Origin: CAKSHC01 sp045594545
GTDB taxonomy: Bacteria > Bacillota > Clostridia > Oscillospirales > UMGS1783
Length of the DNA stretch: 9,977 nucleotides
Direction of reading: 5' to 3'
NCBI GenBank assembly: GCA_045594545.1
Contig: JAZNYQ010000091.1
Coordinates: forward strand, 1-9,977
A program made the position numbers and the translations under genes. Of the stretch, positions 1-5,825 are shown in pieces (within the stretch, counting starts at the first letter, position 1; every line of letters starts with the position of its first letter). The notes under the pieces are model-generated. The model did not search any database and was not told where the DNA came from. It saw only the letters and a program-made list of their open reading frames with translations.

Positions 1-226
1 CCTCTACCTCCACAGACAGGTCTTCATAACGTGTAACGATCACCGTATCACCGTGGCCTTCACGGGCTTCGTCAATAGCATTGGAGAGGATCTCAAACAC
101 TGCGTGTTTACAGCCTTCCAGATCGTCAGAGCCAAAAATAACCGCAGGACGCTTCCGCACGCGTTCCTCACCCTTGAGCATCGATATGCTGGAATTGCCA
201 AATTGTTCTTTTCTGTTGGTAGCCAT
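1..226 (-). CDS. Type IIA topoisomerase subunit B (GyrB/ParE-like), N-terminal fragment
   Basis: This is the first 75 codons of a gene that runs off the left edge, starting at ATG 226-224. The product begins MATNRKEQFGNSS and contains VRKRPAVIFGS followed by EILSNAIDEA. These match the start of the GHKL ATPase domain of DNA gyrase and topoisomerase IV B subunits, where the Asn of the NAIDEA segment holds the ATP-bound magnesium. The usual RKRPGMYIGS of housekeeping GyrB is replaced by RKRPAVIFGSDDLEG, a variant I associate with a second GyrB/ParE-like protein common in Clostridia. The full protein should pair with a GyrA/ParC subunit to change DNA topology using ATP. A strong sigma-A promoter precedes it, and the ribosome binding site is weak (CAGGT about nine bases before ATG). 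Whether it acts as gyrase, topoisomerase IV or a paralogue cannot be told from this fragment. Confidence 0.85.
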   Translation of the reverse strand, partial: MATNRKEQFGNSSISMLKGEERVRKRPAVIFGSDDLEGCKHAVFEILSNAIDEAREGHGDTVIVTRYEDLSVEVE

Positions 227-264
227 AATCTATTACCTGCCGAATTTCATATTATATCAAGTAT

Positions 265-293
265 ATTATACGGATTTTGTGTCGCAAAGTCAA
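265..293 (-). promoter_or_regulatory. Sigma-A promoter for the topoisomerase B gene
   Basis: On the minus strand, TTGACT (293-288) and TATAAT (270-265) are separated by exactly 17 bases. This is one mismatch from the vegetative consensus, with a perfect -10. Transcription should begin near 258, giving a leader of about 32 bases before the ATG at 226. A second TATAAT (256-251) lies just downstream but has no convincing -35. Confidence 0.8.
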
Positions 294-297
294 CTAA

Positions 298-317
298 AAC
301 TACAATATATTGTGGTT
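298..317. promoter_or_regulatory. 20-bp near-perfect palindrome, possible operator
   Basis: AACTACAATATATTGTGGTT reads almost the same on both strands: the central 12 bases are perfectly palindromic and only one position pair of the 20 fails. It lies directly upstream of the -35 box of the leftward sigma-A promoter and about 25 bases upstream of the possible spoIVA -10. The core CAATATATTG fits the NrdR-box core (CWAYATRTWG), but NrdR boxes usually come in pairs and I see no good second copy at about three helical turns. The bound protein, if any, is unknown. Confidence 0.4.
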
Positions 318-320
318 TGG

Positions 321-349
321 TTCTATCACATATATTCGGGACATACTCT
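321..349 (+). promoter_or_regulatory. Possible sigma-E-type promoter of spoIVA
   Basis: CATACTCT at 342-349 matches the mother-cell sigma-E -10 pattern (CATACAHT) at seven of eight positions. The region 14 bases upstream (TTCTATC, 321-327) is a poor -35. A start near 356 would give a leader of about 43 bases. In B. subtilis spoIVA is sigma-E dependent, so the placement is sensible, but the weak -35 keeps this tentative. Confidence 0.35.
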
Positions 350-362
350 TTTGTAGACCGTG

Positions 363-392
363 GCAGGAGCATTCCTCCTGCAAATAAGGAGG
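363..392 (+). promoter_or_regulatory. spoIVA leader: two mutually exclusive hairpins around the ribosome binding site
   Basis: GCAGGAG (363-369) pairs perfectly with CTCCTGC (375-381) across a five-base loop. The 3' arm overlaps CCTCCT (374-379), which can instead pair with AGGAGG (387-392) across a seven-base loop. AGGAGG is the spoIVA Shine-Dalgarno sequence, six bases before ATG 399. The first fold leaves the ribosome binding site free and the second hides it. The pairing is seen directly; a switching role is inference. Confidence 0.4.
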
Positions 393-398
393 CTGGCT

Positions 399-1871
399 AT
401 GGAAAATTTATACGCAAATATCGCTGCAAGAACCGGCGGCAACATTTATATCGGCGTTGTCGGGCCGGTAAGAACAGGAAAATCGACCTTTATTAAACGT
501 TTTATGGAGACATTGGTCGTACCGAATATTCATGGAGATTTTCAGAAGCAACGAGCCATTGATGAACTCCCTCAAAGTGCGGCAGGTCGAACCATAATGA
601 CAGCCGAGCCTAAGTTTATTCCTGATGAGGCGGTTCGTATAGAGCTTACCAAAGGCGCATCATTACGGGTCAAGATGATTGACTGCGTTGGCTATATCGT
701 ACCAAGTGCACTGGGATATATGGAGGAGGATACTCCGCGCATGGTACGCACTCCTTGGTATCCCGAGCCGATTCCCTTTAATATGGCGGCTGAGGTTGGC
801 ACAAAAAAGGTAATTACCGATCACTCTACAATCGGAATTGTCATCACAACCGACGGCAGTTTTGGCGAACTGGAACGACACGAATTCATCGAAGCCGAAG
901 AACGAGTGATTCAAGAATTGAAAGCCATTGACAAACCGTTTGTCATCATGGTAAACAGCGCAGATCCCTCAGCAACCGCTACACAGGATATCGTGAATCA
1001 TTTATATCATACCTATGATGTACCTACGCTTGCCTGTAACTGCACGCAATTAGATCAAGAGGATATTCGAAATATACTCGAGTGTATTCTGTTTGAATTT
1101 CCTATAAAAGAAATGCACATCGATTTTCCCGAATGGGTAACTATTCTGGATGAGGATGAACCGTTAAAGAAATCCATTATGGACTCTATTCGGCACAGCC
1201 CGATCAATCACGGAAAAATCAGAAACATTACTGAATATATCAATCATATAAAACAGAATGAATACACAAATGACTGCTGTCATGTCAATGCTGATCTGGG
1301 AACCGGCAGTGCACAAATTAAACTGGACATTTCCCGAAAATACTTCTATGAAATTCTGAGTACGCATGCACAAATGGCCATTCCGGATGATAAAGCACTA
1401 ATGAAAACGGTTTTGGAATTATGCAGAAAAAACAAGCTATATTCTCAGTATGCGGAAGCCATTGATCAGGCGCGCACCTGTGGCTATGGCGTTGTTATGC
1501 CGGATCGCGAGGAACTGATCCTCGAAGAACCTGAACTGATCAAGCAAGAGGGACGATACGGAGTTCGACTTCGTGCATCTGCCCCCTCTCTCCATGTCGT
1601 GCAGGCAAAGATACAAACCCAGATCACACCTGTCATCGGAACAGAAAATCAGAGTGAAGAGTTTGCCGCTCACCTGCTTCAGCAATTCAAGGATACACCG
1701 TCAACCGTATGGGACACCGACATTTTCGGGCGATCGCTATATGATCTAGTCAATGATGGACTGCGCAGCAAACTGTATAACATGCCGGATGAAGCCAGAT
1801 GCAAATACAAGGAAACCTTGGAGCGCATTATCAACGAAGGCAGCGATGGGCTGATCTGCATTATTTTATAA
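399..1871 (+). CDS. spoIVA: Stage IV sporulation protein A (spore coat morphogenetic ATPase)
   Basis: SpoIVA is made in the mother cell, hydrolyses ATP and polymerises on the outer forespore membrane. There it forms the base on which the coat is built, and it is also needed for the cortex. The 490-residue product is close to the 492 of B. subtilis. Visible marks are Walker A GPVRTGKST (22-30, Lys28), the family block ELPQSAAGRTIMTAEPKF (56-73), Walker B-like MIDCVG (Asp95) and a conserved C-terminus with GRSLYDLVNDGL and KETLERIINEGS, ending in IIL. ATG 399 is chosen because AAGGAGG lies six bases upstream and the product then begins MENLYANIAARTGGNIY, as in the family. An in-frame ATG at 360 would add 13 unrelated residues and sits before the leader hairpin. 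Its membrane partner SpoVM is not visible in this window. The gene is monocistronic, with a terminator three bases after the stop. Confidence 0.97.
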   Translation: MENLYANIAARTGGNIYIGVVGPVRTGKSTFIKRFMETLVVPNIHGDFQKQRAIDELPQSAAGRTIMTAEPKFIPDEAVRIELTKGASLRVKMIDCVGYIVPSALGYMEEDTPRMVRTPWYPEPIPFNMAAEVGTKKVITDHSTIGIVITTDGSFGELERHEFIEAEERVIQELKAIDKPFVIMVNSADPSATATQDIVNHLYHTYDVPTLACNCTQLDQEDIRNILECILFEFPIKEMHIDFPEWVTILDEDEPLKKSIMDSIRHSPINHGKIRNITEYINHIKQNEYTNDCCHVNADLGTGSAQIKLDISRKYFYEILSTHAQMAIPDDKALMKTVLELCRKNKLYSQYAEAIDQARTCGYGVVMPDREELILEEPELIKQEGRYGVRLRASAPSLHVVQAKIQTQITPVIGTENQSEEFAAHLLQQFKDTPSTVWDTDIFGRSLYDLVNDGLRSKLYNMPDEARCKYKETLERIINEGSDGLICIIL

Positions 1872-1873
1872 TA

Positions 1874-1901
1874 AAAACCCTGCTCTGTAGAGCAGGGTTT
1901 T
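1874..1901. terminator. Bidirectional intrinsic terminator between convergent genes
   Basis: AAAACCCTGCTC (1874-1885) and GAGCAGGGTTTT (1890-1901) form a perfect 12-bp stem with a TGTA loop. The plus strand continues into TTTTATATT. On the minus strand the run of As at 1873-1877 supplies a U-tract. It fills nearly the whole gap between the stops of spoIVA (1871) and the DUF2344 gene (1905), so it should end both transcripts. Confidence 0.9.
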
Positions 1902-1904
1902 ATA

Positions 1905-2543
1905 TTACTGAAAGTCTGTTTGGTCATGTAACAGGAAGCCTTTTCTGGTGCTATAGCAAAATACTTCCTCTCCTATTTGCTTCTGAAAGGCAGCAAGTAA
2001 TACAGCAGGACCAATAGAGCAAGCATTTGAGCAAGGCATCACGGCCTCGATCGTAAGTTGACCATCAAAAATTTGTAATGTTAATTTTTTTACCTCATTT
2101 TTCAGATCCAAATCGATAACGGCACGCTTGGTTTTCTTCTGCGCCATGATTGAATTCATGTTCCAGAAATTCTCGAATGCATCGGCGTATTTAGCATCTA
2201 AACGCATAGAATAGCGAGCAAAACAAATATCCTTATGCGGATACACAGGAGGTGCAGCATCAACAACGCGAATGCCGTTAGGAAGATGTTCATTAATCTG
2301 TGCAACAACGGTTGCGCCGTCCATTTCTTCATGCAATCGCATATCTAATGTTTCGCGCTCACCCGCCATGCCTAACGGCAAAGGTTGTCCGAATACCAGA
2401 TGCGGGTGCCGATTAAATCCTTCGGTAAACCATACCGGCAAATGCGATGCAAACAAGGCACGCGTAAAGGCACGGTTCAGATCCAGATGCGAAAGAAATC
2501 GAGCGGTATCTGTTTTTTCAAAGAAGATGCGGATTTCATTCAA
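1905..2543 (-). CDS. TIGR03936/DUF2344 radical SAM-associated protein
   Basis: The product (212 residues from the chosen start) matches the DUF2344 family. Near the N-terminus it has IRIFFEKT and RFLSHLDLNRAFTRAL, followed by EGFNRHPHLVFGQPLPLG and GERETLDMRL. This family regularly sits directly after, or is fused to, a TIGR03960-type radical SAM protein, as here. The biochemical role is not established, so I give none. The start is a judgement. A GTG at 2552 would give MLALNEIR, but its possible ribosome binding site is too close. The in-frame TTG at 2543 lies six bases after AAAGGCGGTG, nearly a full Shine-Dalgarno, and gives MNEIRIFFEKT, the usual family start. With TTG the gene overlaps the upstream stop by eight bases, suggesting translational coupling. 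It is the last gene of the operon. Confidence 0.88.
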   Translation of the reverse strand: MNEIRIFFEKTDTARFLSHLDLNRAFTRALFASHLPVWFTEGFNRHPHLVFGQPLPLGMAGERETLDMRLHEEMDGATVVAQINEHLPNGIRVVDAAPPVYPHKDICFARYSMRLDAKYADAFENFWNMNSIMAQKKTKRAVIDLDLKNEVKKLTLQIFDGQLTIEAVMPCSNACSIGPAVLLAAFQKQIGEEVFCYSTRKGFLLHDQTDFQ

Positions 2544-4356
2544 AGCAAGCACCGCCTTTCATTTTCGCCATGCCACATCCGGAACACTGCGTTAAGCAAT
2601 CGGGTGTTGTAATGGCTTGATGTGCTTTTTTGTTTTCGGATTGCAGGAATTGTTTTGTAATACCGGCATCGATCATGTCCCATGGCAAGACGGCATCCGG
2701 ATCAATCGCCCGCTTCCCGTAGACAACCGGATCTATGTCACATTCCGCAAAGGCCTTCTCCCAAGCGTCAAAGCGCAGCCATTCATCCCAACCGTCAAAT
2801 CTGGCGCCGTACTCATACGCCTTTTCAATAACACGGGACAGGCGCCGATCGCCTCTGGCGAAAACGGCTTCTAAATTAGAAATATTCTTGTCATTCCATC
2901 GAACGGTTATTTTCTTGGTTGTGATGGATTCGCGCAATAATTTTTGTCGGCGATCAATTTCCTCACCGCTTAATTGCGGCTCCCATTGGAATGGCGTAAA
3001 CGGTTTGGGAACAAAGGTGGACAGTGAAATACCGACCGAAACACTCTTTCCCTTTTGTCTGGTTGGCAGGGAGTAGTACAAATTTACGATTTTTTGCGCC
3101 AATTCACCGATAGCCAAAATATCCTCATCCGTTTCTGTCGGCAGACCAAGCATGAAATACAATTTCACACTGGTGTATCCCTGCTCAAAAGAAAGGCGGC
3201 AGGTGTTCAGAATATCATCCTCGGTAATGTTCTTGTTAATTACATCGCGCAGACGTTGACTGCCTGCTTCAGGAGCAAAGGTCAAGCCATTTTTACGGTT
3301 CTCCCCTATTTTTTCTAAAAGTTCCTTGGGCATATTATCAATACGCAAAGACGGTAAGGAAAGACGAATGTGCGCAGGGCATGTCCATTCCGTCAACGAA
3401 TCGATCAGTTCGTTGATTTTCGGGTAATCGCTCGATGACAGCGATAATAATGACATCTCATCATATCCCGTATTTGCACACTGTTTCTTTGCGTTATCCA
3501 GCAGTCGATCCACACTGCGAAACCGCGCCGGACGGTATATCATGCCTGCCTGACAAAATCGACAACCGCGGATACAACCGCGAAACACCTCAAGTGCCAC
3601 GCGGTCATGAATCGCTTGAATCGTAGGAACCAGGGGTTTTTCAGGCATAAAGGAATGATCCAGATCGGTAACGACATATCGCTCCACTTTTTTGCTCGGC
3701 GTGATTTCAACGTGATTGTTTTCAGAATAGATTACCTGATAGAGCGATGGAATATAGACACCTCGAATTTCTGAAGCGCATTTCAAAAATTCAGACTTAG
3801 AATACCCCTCTTTTTTCTTCTTCGCATACAGATCCAGAACCTGCATGATCTGTTCTTCGCCGTCACCGATCATGATCAGATCAAAGAAATCAGCAACCGG
3901 CTCACTATTAAAGGCACAAGGCCCACCCGCAACAATCAGCGGATGATCCTCATTGCGATCCTTGGCATAAAACGGAACACCTGCCAGATCTAACATTTGC
4001 AAGATGCTGGTATAGTTCAGTTCGAATTGCAGGGTAAACCCGATAAAATCAAATTCCGATATCGGATCTCCGCTTTCCAATCCCCACAATGGGATATGGC
4101 GCTGGCGCATTTGTTCCTCCATATCCGGTGCCGGCGCAAAAGCCCGTTCACACCATGCATCTGAGCGGCTGTTAATCAACTCATATAATATCTTTATGCT
4201 TAAATTTGACATGCCGACCTCATACAGATCAGGATAACACATAGCAAATCGAATATCCGCATTTCTATCTTTTATAACACTGTTCTTTTCACCGCCGACA
4301 TAACGTCCCGGTTTCTGCACATAGTACAGAGCACTTTCAAGTTTTGGGTTTAACAT
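2536..4356 (-). CDS. TIGR03960-type B12-binding-domain radical SAM protein
   Basis: This 606-residue protein has a B12-binding-like N-terminal domain (about 30-180, with VGGEKNSV-like GGEKNSVIKD, AGGPCAFNSEP and IGDGEEQI). A radical SAM domain follows, with the iron-sulfur ligands in CIRGCRFC (Cys261, Cys265, Cys268) and FMLGLPTETDED near 401-412. The cobalamin-ligating DxHxxG motif is not visible, so B12 binding is doubtful. Near the C-terminus Cys587, Cys591, Cys594 and Cys604 form a second C-x3-C-x2-C group that may hold a zinc or an extra cluster. Such a group is, to my knowledge, usual in this family. Radical SAM enzymes cleave S-adenosylmethionine to a 5'-deoxyadenosyl radical; the substrate of this one is unknown. 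ATG 4356 follows AGAGGA at a good distance and overlaps the upstream M50 gene by 20 bases. The link to DUF2344 suggests they act together. Confidence 0.92.
   Translation of the reverse strand: MLNPKLESALYYVQKPGRYVGGEKNSVIKDRNADIRFAMCYPDLYEVGMSNLSIKILYELINSRSDAWCERAFAPAPDMEEQMRQRHIPLWGLESGDPISEFDFIGFTLQFELNYTSILQMLDLAGVPFYAKDRNEDHPLIVAGGPCAFNSEPVADFFDLIMIGDGEEQIMQVLDLYAKKKKEGYSKSEFLKCASEIRGVYIPSLYQVIYSENNHVEITPSKKVERYVVTDLDHSFMPEKPLVPTIQAIHDRVALEVFRGCIRGCRFCQAGMIYRPARFRSVDRLLDNAKKQCANTGYDEMSLLSLSSSDYPKINELIDSLTEWTCPAHIRLSLPSLRIDNMPKELLEKIGENRKNGLTFAPEAGSQRLRDVINKNITEDDILNTCRLSFEQGYTSVKLYFMLGLPTETDEDILAIGELAQKIVNLYYSLPTRQKGKSVSVGISLSTFVPKPFTPFQWEPQLSGEEIDRRQKLLRESITTKKITVRWNDKNISNLEAVFARGDRRLSRVIEKAYEYGARFDGWDEWLRFDAWEKAFAECDIDPVVYGKRAIDPDAVLPWDMIDAGITKQFLQSENKKAHQAITTPDCLTQCSGCGMAKMKGGACFE
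2544..2559 (-). promoter_or_regulatory. Ribosome binding site deciding the TTG start of the DUF2344 gene
   Basis: On the minus strand AAAGGCGGTG (2559-2550) differs at one base from the ideal AAAGGAGGTG and is followed by six bases and then TTG 2543. The competing GTG (2552-2550) lies inside this element and so cannot use it at normal spacing. Confidence 0.6.
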
Positions 4357-4978
4357 GAGATTTCCTCTTTTTTAACATATTATATATTTTTACGGCAAGA
4401 CAAATTAGGATATATCCCGCCAACATACACAAAGACAGGTTTACTCCTGTGTCAATCAGCACATAGATTCCAAATATAAATACGCATACTCCAACGATCA
4501 GGCTTATCCATGCACATACAATCTGTGAAACATACTCGTGGAATACAGCAGCCAATAAAACAGCTAAAATACGACTTCCATCCAACGGCATGATCGGTAA
4601 CAGATTAAAAATGCCGAGAAATAAATTTGACAAACAAAATACCCACACCCAATCCGGCAAATGGGTAATTTCTGAAATCAACCGGATGATAAGCACACAA
4701 ATCAAATTCACAAAAGGACCCGCCAATGCACAGATCAATTGCGTACACGGACGGATGAGAGCCTCATTCCGAACCGTTATCCTTACCCCAAACGGCTGTA
4801 AATGAATCTCATCAATGACAACATGAGCACGGGAATACACGAAAATATGTCCACATTCATGTAAAAAAACCGATACAATTATACCCAATAAGACAAAACT
4901 GCTTTCCGTAAAAACAATCCAAGCTAAACAAAAAAAGAAAGAAGGGTGTACAGTAAGCTTGCGGACACATTTAAACAT
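4337..4978 (-). CDS. spoIVFB: SpoIVFB-like M50 site-2 intramembrane metalloprotease
   Basis: The 213-residue, highly hydrophobic product has the zinc motif HECGH (His40, Glu41, His44) in a membrane segment. The third ligand lies in NLLPIMPLDG (Asp133) in a later segment, as in site-2 proteases. An early VHPSFFF, LQPFGVRITV and ALAGPFVN align well with B. subtilis SpoIVFB, which cuts the N-terminal prosequence from pro-sigma-K in the membrane around the forespore. About six membrane segments are expected. The protein stops after the last one with a short basic tail. B. subtilis SpoIVFB (about 288 residues) has a further C-terminal CBS domain, which is absent here. ATG 4978 has no clear ribosome binding site but overlaps the stop of the M23 gene by eight bases, so translation is probably coupled. 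The SpoIVFA-like neighbour supports the sporulation role; a general M50 protease of another role is the alternative. Confidence 0.82.
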   Translation of the reverse strand: MFKCVRKLTVHPSFFFCLAWIVFTESSFVLLGIIVSVFLHECGHIFVYSRAHVVIDEIHLQPFGVRITVRNEALIRPCTQLICALAGPFVNLICVLIIRLISEITHLPDWVWVFCLSNLFLGIFNLLPIMPLDGSRILAVLLAAVFHEYVSQIVCAWISLIVGVCVFIFGIYVLIDTGVNLSLCMLAGYILICLAVKIYNMLKKRKSHVKPKT

Positions 4979-5774
4979 GAATATAGTCAGCAGGATCTAC
5001 ATTTTGACCGTTATCGACTACCTCAAAATGCAAATGCGGTCCCGTGGTTTTTCCTGTATTGCCGGATAATGCAATTTCCTGTCCCACGCAAACAAGATCC
5101 CCTTGTTTTACCGATATCTTGGATAGATGCCCATAGTAAGTCTGCAACTGATCGCCATGATCAATTACAACATACCAACCGCCTACCTCATCATAGGCAC
5201 AGGCTGCAACCACTCCATTCCCTGCCGCTGATACGGTACTTCCTTCCGGCACCGCCATGTCCATCCCCTTATGAAGTACAGACTGTCCGGAAAAGGGATC
5301 GGTACGGTATCCGTATCCCGATGTAATCTTTGTATAGGCAACCGGACAGGCAAGATCCTTTTTTGATGCACAGTCTAAATGGTTATCGGACAAAATGACA
5401 GATGTCCATACCGCGCCATCTCCCTGATTCTCTTTACCTTCCGAAGCCGGAAATAGTTGAGAAAAGGTTTCGTTTTCCTGCATATAAGACATAACTTGTG
5501 AGGCTGCGTCAGAAACACCAAGCCCTGCTACTCCCTCGCCCTCGATTCCGGCTTGGATATCCTGATACAAATTGCCGGAAAATAACCGAATGACCGTAAT
5601 CACCGCAATGATGATTGCCGCCGCAATCGCTTGTATCAACGTATATCGGGCCAATCCGGTTACAGCCGCCGGTTCCGCCCTGACTGATGTATCTGAAGGT
5701 TTTACCGTTTTTATAGGTGCACTGTACTGTAGCCCCGTTTGCCCTTTTCTGTTTCTATAATTTCGATGCTCCAT
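4971..5774 (-). CDS. Membrane-anchored M23/LytM-domain protein, SpoIVFA-like
   Basis: The product has 267 residues, close to the 264 of B. subtilis SpoIVFA, with the same plan. It has a cytoplasmic basic N-terminus, one membrane segment (about 46-65), a linker (66-145) and a C-terminal LytM/M23 domain (about 146-267). It sits directly upstream of, and overlaps, the SpoIVFB-like gene, the same order as in Bacillus. SpoIVFA holds SpoIVFB inactive, together with BofA, until a forespore signal arrives. Here the M23 zinc ligands and catalytic histidines look intact: LHKGMD (His168, Asp172), YGHLS (His216) and GPHLHFEV (His247, His249). B. subtilis SpoIVFA lacks these, so this protein may also cut peptidoglycan. 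ATG 5774 follows GGAGG by eight bases. A SpoIIQ-like or general M23 peptidase is possible, so no symbol is given. Confidence 0.85.
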   Translation of the reverse strand: MEHRNYRNRKGQTGLQYSAPIKTVKPSDTSVRAEPAAVTGLARYTLIQAIAAAIIIAVITVIRLFSGNLYQDIQAGIEGEGVAGLGVSDAASQVMSYMQENETFSQLFPASEGKENQGDGAVWTSVILSDNHLDCASKKDLACPVAYTKITSGYGYRTDPFSGQSVLHKGMDMAVPEGSTVSAAGNGVVAACAYDEVGGWYVVIDHGDQLQTYYGHLSKISVKQGDLVCVGQEIALSGNTGKTTGPHLHFEVVDNGQNVDPADYIHV

Positions 5775-5793
5775 ATAATCCGCCTCCGTCTAC

Positions 5794-5822
5794 AATATAC
5801 GATCAACCGAGGCCGGATATGC
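5794..5822 (-). promoter_or_regulatory. Candidate sigma-E promoter in front of the SpoIVFA-like gene
   Basis: On the minus strand GCATATC (5822-5816) and CGTATATT (5801-5794) are 14 bases apart. They fit the sigma-E pattern KMATAWW-N14-CATACAHT at six of seven and six of eight positions. The element lies in the 51-base gap after radA. Against it, the expected start near 5787 falls on the ribosome binding site (GGAGG, 5787-5783), leaving almost no leader. Confidence 0.3.
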
Positions 5823-5825
5823 CAA

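Noticed and set aside
360..398. In-frame ATG at 360 that would extend SpoIVA by 13 residues
   Set aside because: It has no ribosome binding site, the added residues do not resemble family N-termini, and ATG 399 has AAGGAGG at ideal spacing and gives normal family length.
227..398. A small gene (for example SpoVM) in the divergent intergenic region
   Set aside because: No short open frame with a ribosome binding site and an amphipathic SpoVM-like sequence is visible; the region is explained by promoters, the palindrome and the spoIVA leader.
53..496. Plus-strand open frame spanning the topoisomerase start, the intergenic region and the spoIVA start
   Set aside because: It crosses two clear genes and their promoters, has no ribosome binding site and has no recognisable content.
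4946..5326. Plus-strand open frame opposite the M23 and M50 genes
   Set aside because: It is antisense to two recognised genes and its His/Pro/Arg-rich composition is typical of a shadow frame.
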